From Pseudomonadota bacterium (GTDB taxonomy: Bacteria; Pseudomonadota; Gammaproteobacteria; Burkholderiales; Burkholderiaceae_C): a stretch of DNA of 64,000 nt. This document shows positions 55,203 through 63,862 of the stretch, piece after piece (the first letter of the stretch is position 1; each line of letters opens with the position of its first letter). Position numbers and translations under genes: made by a program. The stretch is taken from contig JAKOYD010000131.1 of assembly GCA_029780695.1 (NCBI GenBank), forward strand, positions 1-64,000, written 5' to 3'. Under the pieces are notes generated by a model. The model was not told where the DNA came from. It saw only the letters and a program-made list of their open reading frames with translations, and did no database searches.

Positions 55203-57538
55203 CAGCGTACCTCGACTGGCTGCATGTCGGCCTTTGACAGCCGCAGCGCATTCAACACCACCACCAGCGAACTGGCCGCCATGCCCAAGCCCGCCGCCCA
55301 CGGCGGCATATAGCCTGCCATGGCCAGCGGAACGCCAATGGCGTTGTAGGCCGCTGCCCAGCCCAGATTTTGTCTTACAACCTGCATGGTGCGGCGCGCC
55401 TTGGCATGGCATGCGGGAATCAGCGACAGCCGGTCGCCCAGCACGACGAAGTCGGCTTGGGCGCGCGCCAACGGCACCGAGCGCCCGAAGGCGAACGACA
55501 CGTCGGCCCCCGCCAGCACCGGCCCGTCGTTCAGCCCGTCGCCAACCATGGCCACGGTGGCGCCCGTCGCCTGCGCGGCGCGCAGATCGGCCAGCTTATC
55601 GCCCGGCAGACACCCGCCGCGCGCGTCGTCGATGCCGGCCAGTTGCCCCACCCGGGCGGCCGCTTCCGGCCGGTCGCCAGAAAGCAGCCTCACCTGCACG
55701 CCAGCGCGCCGCAATGCGTCCACGCTGGCTTTGGCATCCGCCCGCAAATCCTCACGCAAATGAAAGCTCGCCAGCCAACCGTTGGCGTCGCTCAGGTGCG
55801 TGACCGGCCCTCGCGCCGCGATCGGTGCCACGCCGCAAAAAACGGCCGAACCCAGGCGCACTTCGTTCAGGCCGCCGCGCCCATCGGGCAGCCGCGCTGC
55901 CACGCCCTGCCCCAGCACTTCGCGCAGGTCCGTCACGGCGATGGCCGGCGCCTCGCAGCCTTCGTCCGCGCCGGCTTGCGCCAGCGCGCGCGACACCGGG
56001 TGCAGGCTGCCGCCCGCCATGGCCGCGGCCAGCCCCAGCGCCTGCGCACGGGTAACACCACGCCGCAGTTGCACGTCCTCCAGCACGAAGGCATCGCGCG
56101 TCAGCGTGCCGGTCTTGTCAAACACCACGGTATCGACGTGCGACAGCGCTTCCAGCGCCTGCATGCGGCGCACCAGCACGCCGCTGCGCGCCAGCGCGCC
56201 CGCGCTGGCCAGCATGGCGGCGGGCGTGGCCAGCGACAACGCGCACGGGCAGGTCACCACCAGAATCGCCACGGCAATCATCAAGGCGTGGCTCGGGTCG
56301 CTCGACCACCACCATGCACACGCCAGCGCGGCAGCCACCAGCACCAGGATGAGAAACGGCTTGGCCAGCCGATCCGCCAGCAGCGCGATCTCAGGCTTGC
56401 TGGTGGATGCTTGCTCCATCAGCGCGACGATCTGGGCGTAGCGGGTGTCGCCGCCGACCTGTTCGACGCGAATCTCCACCGGCGCCGTCAGGTTGTGGCT
56501 ACCCGCCACCACGCGCTGGCCAACACCGCGCGCCAGCGGCGTCGATTCGCCCGTCAGCAACGCCTCGTCGGCCGACGTCTGGCCTTGCTCCACCACACCA
56601 TCGGCGGGGATCACCTCGCCTGGCAGCACCCGCAGCAGGTCGCCAACCCGAATGCGGCGCACCGACACGCGCTCCCATTCGCCGGCCGCGCCGCGCCGCT
56701 GCACGCTGTCGGGCAAGCGGTGCATCAGCGCCTCCAGCGCGCCGGCAGTGCGATCACGCAGTCGCAACTCCAGCCAACGGCCCGTCAGCAGGAAGAACAC
56801 GAACATCGTCAGCGAATCGAAGTAAACCTCGCGCCCGAACAGGCCGCCCGGCTCGAACGTGCCCAATGAACTGACGACGAACGTGATCAGCATGCCCAAA
56901 GCCACCGGCAAATCCATGCTGACGCGGCGCAGCTTCAGGTCGAGCAGCGCGTTGCGAAAGAACGGCTGGCAGGAAAACAGCACCACCGGCACCGACAGCA
57001 CCCATTGCGCCCAGCGCAGCAGGTTGACCAGGTCGGGCTCAATCTCTCCGCTGGCGGTGAAGTACGTCGGCGTCGCGTACATCATCACCTGCATCATGCA
57101 CAGGCCGGCCACGCCCAAGCGCCATTGCATCTTGCGTGTTTCCGCCTGCCGGCGCTCGGTGGCGAAGGCGTCGTGTGCCGGCAATGGGCGATAGCCCGTG
57201 CGCGCCACCGCCTGCATCCAGCGCGAAGGCCGAGTGGCGCCCTCGTCCCACACCACGCGCCCGCGCTGGCTGGCCGCGCTGACGTCGGCTTCGCGCACGC
57301 CGGGCGTGGCGCGCAGCGCCTGCTCAATGGTGCCCGCGCAGGCCGCGCAATGCATGCCCTCGAACACCACGCTGGATTCCCACAGACCGGTGTCGGCGGC
57401 CGCGCCTGGCGCGCCGACGGGGCGGCTGAACTCCAGCCATTCGTCGCGCTCATCCAGCAGCACCCAGGCAGCATCGCCCCGCACCGGGTCGGCGGCGGGC
57501 GCCGACGCGGGCGTGTCGATGGCAGCCGATGAAATCAC
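55202..57538 (-). CDS. ccoI: Copper-exporting P1B-type ATPase for cbb3 assembly
   Basis: A 778-residue copper ATPase of the CcoI/FixI type that supplies copper for the cbb3 oxidase through the periplasm. The metal domain has FEGMHCAACAGTIEQAL (Cys64, Cys67); the membrane metal site is VTCPCALSLATP (CPC). Further motifs: LLTGESTPL, FDKTGTLTRD, GSLHPVSRAL (HP) and VGDGLNDGPVLAGADVS. GTG at 57538 is chosen, with AAGG about eight bases before it and downstream of a probable -10 (TACAGT, minus, 57564-57569). ccoS follows with one-base overlap. An FNR-type box stands upstream. Confidence 0.93.
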   Translation of the reverse strand: MISSAAIDTPASAPAADPVRGDAAWVLLDERDEWLEFSRPVGAPGAAADTGLWESSVVFEGMHCAACAGTIEQALRATPGVREADVSAASQRGRVVWDEGATRPSRWMQAVARTGYRPLPAHDAFATERRQAETRKMQWRLGVAGLCMMQVMMYATPTYFTASGEIEPDLVNLLRWAQWVLSVPVVLFSCQPFFRNALLDLKLRRVSMDLPVALGMLITFVVSSLGTFEPGGLFGREVYFDSLTMFVFFLLTGRWLELRLRDRTAGALEALMHRLPDSVQRRGAAGEWERVSVRRIRVGDLLRVLPGEVIPADGVVEQGQTSADEALLTGESTPLARGVGQRVVAGSHNLTAPVEIRVEQVGGDTRYAQIVALMEQASTSKPEIALLADRLAKPFLILVLVAAALACAWWWSSDPSHALMIAVAILVVTCPCALSLATPAAMLASAGALARSGVLVRRMQALEALSHVDTVVFDKTGTLTRDAFVLEDVQLRRGVTRAQALGLAAAMAGGSLHPVSRALAQAGADEGCEAPAIAVTDLREVLGQGVAARLPDGRGGLNEVRLGSAVFCGVAPIAARGPVTHLSDANGWLASFHLREDLRADAKASVDALRRAGVQVRLLSGDRPEAAARVGQLAGIDDARGGCLPGDKLADLRAAQATGATVAMVGDGLNDGPVLAGADVSFAFGRSVPLARAQADFVVLGDRLSLIPACHAKARRTMQVVRQNLGWAAAYNAIGVPLAMAGYMPPWAAGLGMAASSLVVVLNALRLSKADMQPVEVR

Positions 57539-57592
57539 GCCAACACCTTGCTTCACGGGGGCGACTGTACGCGCTTTGGCCGACCGGTCAAA

Positions 57593-57606
57593 TTGACACG
57601 CGTCAA
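57593..57606. promoter_or_regulatory. FNR/ANR-type box shared by ccoI and uspA
   Basis: TTGACACGCGTCAA lies between the two divergent genes. TACAGT (minus strand, 57564-57569) and TAACTT (plus strand, 57629-57634) are centred about 33 and 32 bases from its centre, so the one box could drive both directions. Confidence 0.7.
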
Positions 57607-57714
57607 TATCCGGCGGTGGAGGCACTGGTAACTTAGGGTATCGTTCAGCCCGGCACGCGACTTCGCCCGCCGGGTGCGACCGAGCCAGCCGAGAATTTCC
57701 AAGGAGAACTCACC

Positions 57715-58158
57715 ATGTACAACCGCATTCTCGTTGCCACCGACGGCTCCAAGCTGTCCAAAAAAGCCGTCGACAGCGCCATCGGCCTGGCCGCCCTGTG
57801 CGGCGCCGAACTGATCGCATTGAAGGTCGTGCCGCGCTATCCGCAGAGTTATTTCGAAGGCTCGATTCCGCTGTCTGCCGAAGACGTGGCGCGCGTCGAA
57901 AAGCAGTGGGCCGACGACGGTCAGAACGTGCTGGACGTGGTGAAGAAATCCGCCGATGCCAAGGGGGTCAAGGTCAAGACGGTGCTGGCCAAGTCCGACG
58001 TGGTGTCAGATGCGCTGATCGCCGGCGCCAAGAAGCACAAAGCCGACATCATCGTGATGGCGTCGCACGGCCGCAAAGGCGTCAAGCGCCTGCTGCTGGG
58101 CAGCGAAACCCAGCAAGTGCTGACGCATTCCGAAATTCCGGTGCTGGTGCTGCGCTAA
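57715..58158 (+). CDS. Universal stress protein
   Basis: A 147-residue UspA-fold protein. It starts MYNRILVATDGSKLSKKAVD, and the ATP-binding motif G-x2-G-x9-G-S/T is seen in ASHGRKGVKRLLLGSETQQV. Members bind ATP or respond to oxygen, growth arrest and redox stress; the exact role is unknown. AAGGAG stands nine bases before the ATG. It is divergent from ccoI with a shared FNR-type box, which suggests induction at low oxygen along with the oxidase. Confidence 0.95.
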   Translation: MYNRILVATDGSKLSKKAVDSAIGLAALCGAELIALKVVPRYPQSYFEGSIPLSAEDVARVEKQWADDGQNVLDVVKKSADAKGVKVKTVLAKSDVVSDALIAGAKKHKADIIVMASHGRKGVKRLLLGSETQQVLTHSEIPVLVLR

Positions 58159-58167
58159 CCAACCCGT

Positions 58168-58215
58168 CGGTTAGCTACTAAATGAATAGCTACAAAACGC
58201 CGCTGGCAGGCCGCC
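58168..58215. repeat. ATAGCT/GCGCTTG repeat copy after uspA
   Basis: GTTAGCTACTAAATGAATAG then CTACAAAACGCCGCTGGC. The TTAGCTAC / ATAGCTAC boxes match the dispersed repeat; the GC stem is weak. Confidence 0.55.
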
Positions 58216-58259
58216 CGGCCTGATTTCCCCCATCGGCGCGCGTTCAACCGCTCAGCGGT

Positions 58260-58883
58260 TCAGCGCGCAACCGCGTCACCGACCGGATCCGCCCCGGGCG
58301 ATGCGACCGGCGCCTGCGCGGGCAGCGCCGCAGTCACCGCTGGCCGAACCGTGGCTGGCGCGGGCACATACCCCGCCAGCCCGTCACGCAGACCCATTTC
58401 CAGCCGATCCACCCGCGCGTGCAGGTCGCGGTTGTGGGTTTCCACCGCCTGCGCCAGACGGGTGATCTCGGCGTCCACGGGCCGCTCGCGCAGGCCCATT
58501 TCGGCGCGATCCACGCGCGACAGCGTCTCGCGCGCCTGCCTGTCGATGACTTCGGACAGGCGGGTAATTTCCTTGTCCAGGTGCGCGCGCAGATCGGTAA
58601 AGCGCGAAGCCTCGGCCTTGTCGGCCAGTTCGCGCTGAGCCGACAGTTCCTTGGCGTGGCGGCGCGTTTCCATCAGCACCGTGCCCTGGGTGTAGGCGAT
58701 CAGCGCGACGAAGACCACCGACAGCAGCGCCATCAGCCCCAGCAGTACCAGACCCAGTGGCGCCTGAATGTCGGTGAAGCCCAGGGTCAAGGTGGTGGGC
58801 GTGGTCATGGCCACCCAGTTGAGGCCTACGAAAATGACGATGGCCGCCCCGATCAGCAGCAACAGCAGGGACTTCAAGGACAT
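58260..58883 (-). CDS. LapA-like membrane protein with coiled coil
   Basis: A 207-residue protein with two N-terminal spans (LKSLLLLLIGAAIVIFVGLN and APLGLVLLGLMALLSVVFVA), the layout of LapA/DUF1049 proteins, followed by a long helical part with heptads (ETRRHAKELSAQRELADKAE; EITRLSEVIDRQARET) and an Ala/Pro tail. In E. coli LapA works with LapB in LPS regulation; whether that applies is unclear as no lapB is adjacent. It could also be a general membrane coiled-coil protein. The start at 58883 has AAGGAC seven bases upstream. Confidence 0.75.
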   Translation of the reverse strand: MSLKSLLLLLIGAAIVIFVGLNWVAMTTPTTLTLGFTDIQAPLGLVLLGLMALLSVVFVALIAYTQGTVLMETRRHAKELSAQRELADKAEASRFTDLRAHLDKEITRLSEVIDRQARETLSRVDRAEMGLRERPVDAEITRLAQAVETHNRDLHARVDRLEMGLRDGLAGYVPAPATVRPAVTAALPAQAPVASPGADPVGDAVAR

Positions 58884-59006
58884 AGGTATTCCGCTTTTCA
58901 GGTCAATGGCAAGTGCCTCACGGCGCGCCGCGCGCGCCCCAAGCAACCGCTTGACCCACAAGTGTAGCCCCCTGCCTCGCCCCGCCCTGTCAGCCAACGC
59001 CGTCAG

Positions 59007-60569
59007 CTAACTCGGCTTGAACAGGCCCTGATAGCGGTCGCGCAGCAGGTTTTTCTGCACCTTGCCCATGGTGTTGCGCGGCAGTTCGGGTTCGACGTAG
59101 CAGCGCTTGGGAATCTTGAAGTTGGCCAACCGCGCCTTCAGCTCGGCCAGCAACCGCTCACCATCCAGCGCGGCGCCGGGCTTGGCGATGACCACCGCCA
59201 CGCCCACCTCGCCAAAGTCGGGGTGGGGCACGCCAACAATGGCGCTTTCGGCCACGCCGGGCAGCTCGTTCAGGTAGCCTTCGATCTCGGCCGGATAGAC
59301 GTTGTAGCCCCCGCTGATGATCAGGTCCTTGCTGCGCCCGACGATGGTGACGTAGCCGCGCTCGTCCTGCTTGCCGACATCGCCGGTCTTGAAGAAGCCG
59401 TCGCTGGTGAACTCTTCGGCCGTCTTCTCGGGCATGCGCCAATAGCCGCTGAAGACGTTCGGCCCCGCCACCTGAATGCCGCCGATTTCGCCCGCCGGCA
59501 TGGCGGCGCCGTCGTCACCGCGCACCCGCACCTCGACACCCGGCAGCGGGAAGCCCACCGTGCCGCCGCGCCTCTCGGCCTGCCCGTCGAAACGGCCATC
59601 CGCACGGTAGGGGTTGCTGGTCAGCATGATGGTTTCGCTCATGCCGTAGCGCTCCAGAATCGTGTGGCCGGTGCGCGCCTGCCAGTCGTTAAAGGTCTCG
59701 ATCAGCAGCGGCGCCGAACCGCTGATGAACAGCCGCATGTGCGCCGCCTGCTGCCGCGTCAACGACGCTTCGCCCAGCATGCGCACGTACAGCGTCGGCA
59801 CGCCCATGAACACGGTGGCGCGCGGCAGGTCGGCGATCACGCGTCGGGGGTCGAACTTGCCGTGCCACAGCATCTTCGAGCCGTTCAGCAGCGCGCCGTG
59901 AATGGCAACGAACAGCCCATGCACGTGGAAGATCGGCAGCGCGTGAATCAGCACGTCGCCGGGCTGCCAGCCCCAGTAGTCCTTCAGCATGGCCGCGTTG
60001 CTCAGCAGGTTGCCGTGCGACAGCATGGCGCCCTTGCTGCGGCCGGTGGTGCCGCTGGTGTACAGGATCGCCGCCAGGTCGCCCTCACCGCGCTGCACGG
60101 GCGTCTGCCGGTCGCTGCAATGCGCGGCGCGCTCCAGCAGGCTGCCGGTGCGGTCGTCGTCCAGCGTGAAGACGTGGCGCGTGCCGGCCTTGAAGGCGAT
60201 TTGGCTGACCCACGGGAAGTTCTTGCTGCTGCACACCACCACGGCCGGCGCGGCGTTGCCGATGAAGTATTCGATCTCGGCGCTTTGATAGGCGGTATTG
60301 AGCGGCAGGAACACAAAGCCCGCCCGCAGCGTCGCCAGGTACAGCACCATGGCTTCGACCGACTTTTCGACCTGCACCGCCACGCGCGGCGGCACGCCGT
60401 CGGCAGCCCGGGGAATGTCGAGCGACTGCAGCAGGTTGGCCACCATGGCGGTGGCGCGGTCGAGGTCGCGCCACGAATAGTGAAGGCCGTTGTCCGTTTC
60501 GACGGCGACGGTGTCCAGATCGGCCGGGAAGGCGTCGCGCAGCGCGACGAAAAGATTCTGGTTGGGCAT
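59007..60569 (-). CDS. matB: Malonyl-CoA synthetase (MatB-like)
   Basis: A 520-residue adenylate-forming ligase that most resembles malonyl-CoA synthetase: malonate + ATP + CoA to malonyl-CoA. Motifs: the phosphate loop LYTSGTTGRSKGAML, ERYGMSETIM, FKTGDVGKQDERGYVTIVGR with its Asp, SGGYNVYPAEIEGYL and the C-terminal catalytic Lys in PRNTMGKVQKNLL. The RYGMSET segment and neighbouring malonyl-CoA decarboxylase support this over a general acyl-CoA ligase. It is the last gene of the operon decarboxylase, receptor, hydratase, ligase, 26 bases after the hydratase. Confidence 0.88.
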   Translation of the reverse strand: MPNQNLFVALRDAFPADLDTVAVETDNGLHYSWRDLDRATAMVANLLQSLDIPRAADGVPPRVAVQVEKSVEAMVLYLATLRAGFVFLPLNTAYQSAEIEYFIGNAAPAVVVCSSKNFPWVSQIAFKAGTRHVFTLDDDRTGSLLERAAHCSDRQTPVQRGEGDLAAILYTSGTTGRSKGAMLSHGNLLSNAAMLKDYWGWQPGDVLIHALPIFHVHGLFVAIHGALLNGSKMLWHGKFDPRRVIADLPRATVFMGVPTLYVRMLGEASLTRQQAAHMRLFISGSAPLLIETFNDWQARTGHTILERYGMSETIMLTSNPYRADGRFDGQAERRGGTVGFPLPGVEVRVRGDDGAAMPAGEIGGIQVAGPNVFSGYWRMPEKTAEEFTSDGFFKTGDVGKQDERGYVTIVGRSKDLIISGGYNVYPAEIEGYLNELPGVAESAIVGVPHPDFGEVGVAVVIAKPGAALDGERLLAELKARLANFKIPKRCYVEPELPRNTMGKVQKNLLRDRYQGLFKPS

Positions 60570-60595
60570 GGTGGTGGCGTGACGTAAACGATGGG

Positions 60596-61393
60596 TCAGA
60601 AGCGCGCGGGACGCTTTTCGAGAAAGGCGGCGATGCCCTCGCGGTGTTCGGCGCTGTCGGCATAGTCGTATGCGCCGTTTACTATGTTTTCTATAGCTTT
60701 TGATGCAGTACTGCTAAGCGCTGAAGGCTCATTCAGCGCTCTGAACAGCTGCTTGTGGGCGCGCGCCGCCCGGGGCGCCAGTGCGGCGATGCGGCGGGCG
60801 CGCTCTTGCGCGTGCGGCAGCAACTCGTCGGGCGGCTCGATGCGGTGCAGAAAGCCGCGCGCCTTCATTTCGCCGGCGCCAAGCACGGCGGCTTCCAGCA
60901 GCATTTCGCGCGCCGTCGCCTCGCCGGCCACGCGCGCCACCAGTTGCGCCTCGCGCGGCGCCATCGGAAAGCCCAGCTTGGCGATGGGCGCGCCAAAACG
61001 GGCGTCGTCGGCCGCCACGCGGATGTCGCACGCACTGGCCATCTCCATGCCGGCGCCCATGCAGTTGCCCGCGATGGCGGCGACGATGGGCACGTCGCAG
61101 TCGAGCATGGCCCGCAGGCCGCCCCAGACTTCGTCTTCGTGAAAGGCGCGCAGGCTGGCGGTGGCAAAGCGAAACGACGGGTATTCGGCAATGTCGCCGC
61201 CAGCGCAGAAGTGCGCACCCTCGCCACGCAGCAGCACGCAGCGCCAGTCGCCGGACTGGATGCGCGCGAAAACGGCCTGCAGCTGGCGCCACATCGCGCG
61301 CGACATGGCGTTGAACTTGGCGCGGTGGCACAGGGTGACGACGGCGACGCGCGCGTCACCGTCGTCGCTGCTCAGGGACACGTGGCCGGACAA
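60596..61393 (-). CDS. Enoyl-CoA hydratase/isomerase family protein
   Basis: A 265-residue crotonase-fold protein. The oxyanion-hole loops are HFCAGGDIAEYP and NCMGAGMEMASACDIRVA; SAEHREGIAAFLEKRPARF closes the protein. The usual Glu at the second catalytic site is present in REAQLV... only loosely, so hydratase activity is not certain. Near residues 217-238 a stretch reading EPSALSSTASKAIENIVNGA breaks the usual link to YDYADSAEHR; at DNA level it is a palindromic-repeat copy in frame. It sits in the malonate operon, 22 bases after the TTT receptor; its role there is unclear. Confidence 0.88.
   Translation of the reverse strand: MSGHVSLSSDDGDARVAVVTLCHRAKFNAMSRAMWRQLQAVFARIQSGDWRCVLLRGEGAHFCAGGDIAEYPSFRFATASLRAFHEDEVWGGLRAMLDCDVPIVAAIAGNCMGAGMEMASACDIRVAADDARFGAPIAKLGFPMAPREAQLVARVAGEATAREMLLEAAVLGAGEMKARGFLHRIEPPDELLPHAQERARRIAALAPRAARAHKQLFRALNEPSALSSTASKAIENIVNGAYDYADSAEHREGIAAFLEKRPARF
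60680..60745. repeat. Palindromic repeat inserted in frame in the hydratase gene
   Basis: CTATGTTTTCTATAGCTTTT, then GATGCAGTACTGCTAAGCGC, then TGAAGGCTCATTCAGCGCTC. ATAGCTTTTGAT and AGCGCT fit the family; AGCGCTGAA...TTCAGCGCT forms the stem. Confidence 0.8.
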
Positions 61394-61415
61394 GGGGCTG
61401 AAACCTTTACCCGAC

Positions 61416-62396
61416 TCAATCCAGCTTGGCGCCGGACAGCTTGACCACCTGCGCCCACTTGCGGATCTCGTCCTGGATCAGCTTGGCGAACTGCGCTCCG
61501 GACACGTTGGGAAAGTCGGCGCCCTGCCCCGCCCACACGGTCTTGGCCTCTGGCTCCTGGCAGGCCTTGCGCGCGACCTCGATGGCGGCTGCCTGCGCAT
61601 CGGCGGGCGTGCCCTTGGGCGCCCACAGGCCGTACCAGGTGTGCACGTCGTAGTCGGGCAGCCCCACTTCGGCGGCGCTGGGCACGTCGGGGAAGGCCGG
61701 GTTGCGCTGGCGGCCGGCCACCATCAGGGCCTTGATGCGGCCGCCCTTGATGTGGGTGGCCGACGAGCCCAAGCCGTCGAAGGCCATATCGACGTTGCCG
61801 GCGATCAGATCCTGCAGCGCCGGCCCGGCGCCGCGGTACGGAATGTGGGTGATGAAGGTTTTGCTTTGCTGCTTGAACAGCTCGCCCGCCAAATGGTGCA
61901 CCGACCCGGCGCCGGCGGAGGCGTAGTTGAGCTTGCCGGGGCTGCGGCGGATCAGGTCGATGAATTCCTTGAAGCTGCCCGTGTTGGCGCGCTTGGCGTT
62001 GACCACCAGCACCTGCGGCACGCTGGCCACCTGGATCAGCGGCACGAAGTCTTTCTCGATGTCGTAGTCCAGTTTGGGGTACATGCTGGGCGCCACCATG
62101 TGATGCGCGCCGCCCATGAACAGGCCGTAGCCATCAGGCGGCAGTTTGGCCGCGATCGAAGCACCCACGGTGCCGCCGGCGCCGCCGCGGTTGTCGATGA
62201 CCAGCGTCTTGCCCGTCAGCTTGGAAAACTGCGCCGCCAGCGGCCGCGCAAAGGCGTCGGTGCCGCCACCGGCCGGAAACGGCACCACCAGCGTAACCGG
62301 CTTGGTCGGCCAGGCCGCCTGCGCGCGCAGCGCGGGCGACAGCGCCCAGGCGGCGCTGGCCAGCAGGGCATGACGGCGGCGGATGATGGGGTTCAT
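61416..62396 (-). CDS. TTT-system (Bug family) periplasmic substrate-binding protein
   Basis: A 326-residue receptor with a twin-arginine-like signal (MNPIIRRRHALLASAAWALS). Hallmarks: LVVPFPAGGGTDAFARPLAA, LVIDNRGGAGGTVGASIAA, YASAGAGSVHHLAGELF and HIPYRGAGPALQDLIAGNVD. It overlaps the malonyl-CoA decarboxylase stop by four bases (ATGA), so it is cotranscribed and may bind malonate or a related dicarboxylate in the periplasm. TctA/TctB membrane subunits are not in the window; shared ones may be used. Confidence 0.94.
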   Translation of the reverse strand: MNPIIRRRHALLASAAWALSPALRAQAAWPTKPVTLVVPFPAGGGTDAFARPLAAQFSKLTGKTLVIDNRGGAGGTVGASIAAKLPPDGYGLFMGGAHHMVAPSMYPKLDYDIEKDFVPLIQVASVPQVLVVNAKRANTGSFKEFIDLIRRSPGKLNYASAGAGSVHHLAGELFKQQSKTFITHIPYRGAGPALQDLIAGNVDMAFDGLGSSATHIKGGRIKALMVAGRQRNPAFPDVPSAAEVGLPDYDVHTWYGLWAPKGTPADAQAAAIEVARKACQEPEAKTVWAGQGADFPNVSGAQFAKLIQDEIRKWAQVVKLSGAKLD

Positions 62397-63823
62397 GGGC
62401 TTTGTCTCCTGTCTTGCGGGTTCGAAAACCACCCATCTTGCAGGCTTTCGACCGCGCCCGCCACGGGGACTTTTCCCTGTGCCAGCTGCGCGCGGTGCTT
62501 GTCCAGGCGTTTCAGGTCGTAGAGGTAGTTGACCATCAGGCCATACGACTGGCGCATGCCCTTGGGCGAGGGGTCGGCCAACCAGTTCAGCCGTTCGATG
62601 CGCGCGCCATTGGCCAGGTGAAAGCGCGCCACCGCGTCGCGCGGGCGGCTGTCTTCGGCCTGCTCATGGCCCAGGTAGCGCGCCGCGCTGGCCAGCAGCC
62701 AGCGGCGAGCGGGGGATTTTTCGTCCAGCGTGGCGACGCCTTCCAGCGCCTTGAGCAGCAGGGGCGCGGCCACTTCGTCCTGGCCCAGCTGGCGCGCCAG
62801 CGCCTGCCGCGCGCGCGCCGGCATGGCCTGCAGCAGCGCATCGGCCTGCCTGCCCAGCCACGGGCGCAGCCCGGGTATGGGCGACAGCGTGGCGAACACC
62901 TTGAGCTGCGGAAATTCGTGCTGCAGCGCTTCGACCACGCGCTTGATCAGCGAATCGCCAAAGCTCACGCCCTTGAGGCCCGGCTGCGTGTTGCTGATGG
63001 AATAAAAAATGGCCGTCGTGGCCCTGCCCAGGTCGGCCGGCTCGGCCTCTTCGTCCAGCAGCGGGGTGATGCTGCCGGCCATCGACTTGAGCAGCGCCAC
63101 TTCGACGAAGATCAACGGCTCGCCCGGCAGCCTGGGGTGAAAGAAGCCGTAGCAGCGACGGTCTTCGTCGAGCCGGTTCTTGGCGTCGGCCCAGCTGCGA
63201 ATGTCGTGCACGGCTTCGTACTTGATCAGTTTTTCGATCAGCGAGGCGGGCGAATGCCAGTCGATGCGCCGCAGCTCCAGAAAGCCGACGTCGAACCAGG
63301 TCGAAAACAGATCTTCCAGTTCGGCGTCGAGCGCCAGCAGGCGCTTTTCCTGCTTCAGGCGTGGCAGCAGTTCGGCCCGCATGTCGACCAGAAAACGCAC
63401 CCCGTCAGGGAATGCAGCAAAGCGTTGCAGCAGACGCGTGCGCGGCGATGCAAACGCCTTGCGCAGGCGCACTTCGGCGCGCGCTTCTTCGTCGGTATGG
63501 CGCGCGGCGTCGTACGCGGCGTGCGCGGCCTGAATGGCGGTGGGGTCGGGCGGAAACTGCTCGCTCATCAGCAGCCAGCAGTCCTGCCGCTGCTCTGGCG
63601 TGGCTTGGGCGTACCAGCGCGCCACGCCCGCGGCGCGGCGACCGCCTTCGACGTCGCTCACCATCGGGTCGGCCACGTTCTGCAACTCGCGCAGCGTGCG
63701 CCGCAGCACGCGCGGCGGCAGCGCTTCGTTGCTGCGGCCCAGCATGGCGCCCAGGCGCTCGCGGGTGCTGCGCAATTGGCGCGACAAGGTGGCTTCCAAC
63801 CCGCTTTCCGCTTCACTATTCAT
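62393..63823 (-). CDS. Malonyl-CoA decarboxylase
   Basis: A 476-residue enzyme that releases CO2 from malonyl-CoA to give acetyl-CoA. The N-terminal helical domain is followed by the GNAT-like catalytic domain with the Ser in IFYSISNTQPGLKGVSFG and the His in ARFHLANGARIERLNWLAD; the SPKGMRQSYGLMVNYLYDL segment ends the family match. First gene of the malonate operon, with the receptor, hydratase and malonyl-CoA synthetase after it. Together: uptake, activation, decarboxylation to acetyl-CoA. A palindromic repeat starts at its start codon. Confidence 0.95.
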   Translation of the reverse strand: MNSEAESGLEATLSRQLRSTRERLGAMLGRSNEALPPRVLRRTLRELQNVADPMVSDVEGGRRAAGVARWYAQATPEQRQDCWLLMSEQFPPDPTAIQAAHAAYDAARHTDEEARAEVRLRKAFASPRTRLLQRFAAFPDGVRFLVDMRAELLPRLKQEKRLLALDAELEDLFSTWFDVGFLELRRIDWHSPASLIEKLIKYEAVHDIRSWADAKNRLDEDRRCYGFFHPRLPGEPLIFVEVALLKSMAGSITPLLDEEAEPADLGRATTAIFYSISNTQPGLKGVSFGDSLIKRVVEALQHEFPQLKVFATLSPIPGLRPWLGRQADALLQAMPARARQALARQLGQDEVAAPLLLKALEGVATLDEKSPARRWLLASAARYLGHEQAEDSRPRDAVARFHLANGARIERLNWLADPSPKGMRQSYGLMVNYLYDLKRLDKHRAQLAQGKVPVAGAVESLQDGWFSNPQDRRQSP

Positions 63824-63855
63824 AGCTGCACGCGCCCGTGGTGACTGCGCTGGCG
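63822..63855. repeat. ATAGCT/GCGCTTG repeat, partial copy
   Basis: ATTCATAGCTGCACGCGCCC then GTGGTGACTGCGCTGG, in the 39-base gap between lgt and the malonyl-CoA decarboxylase gene, so it is likely transcribed in the leader of the operon. Confidence 0.5.
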
Positions 63856-63862
63856 TCTATAT

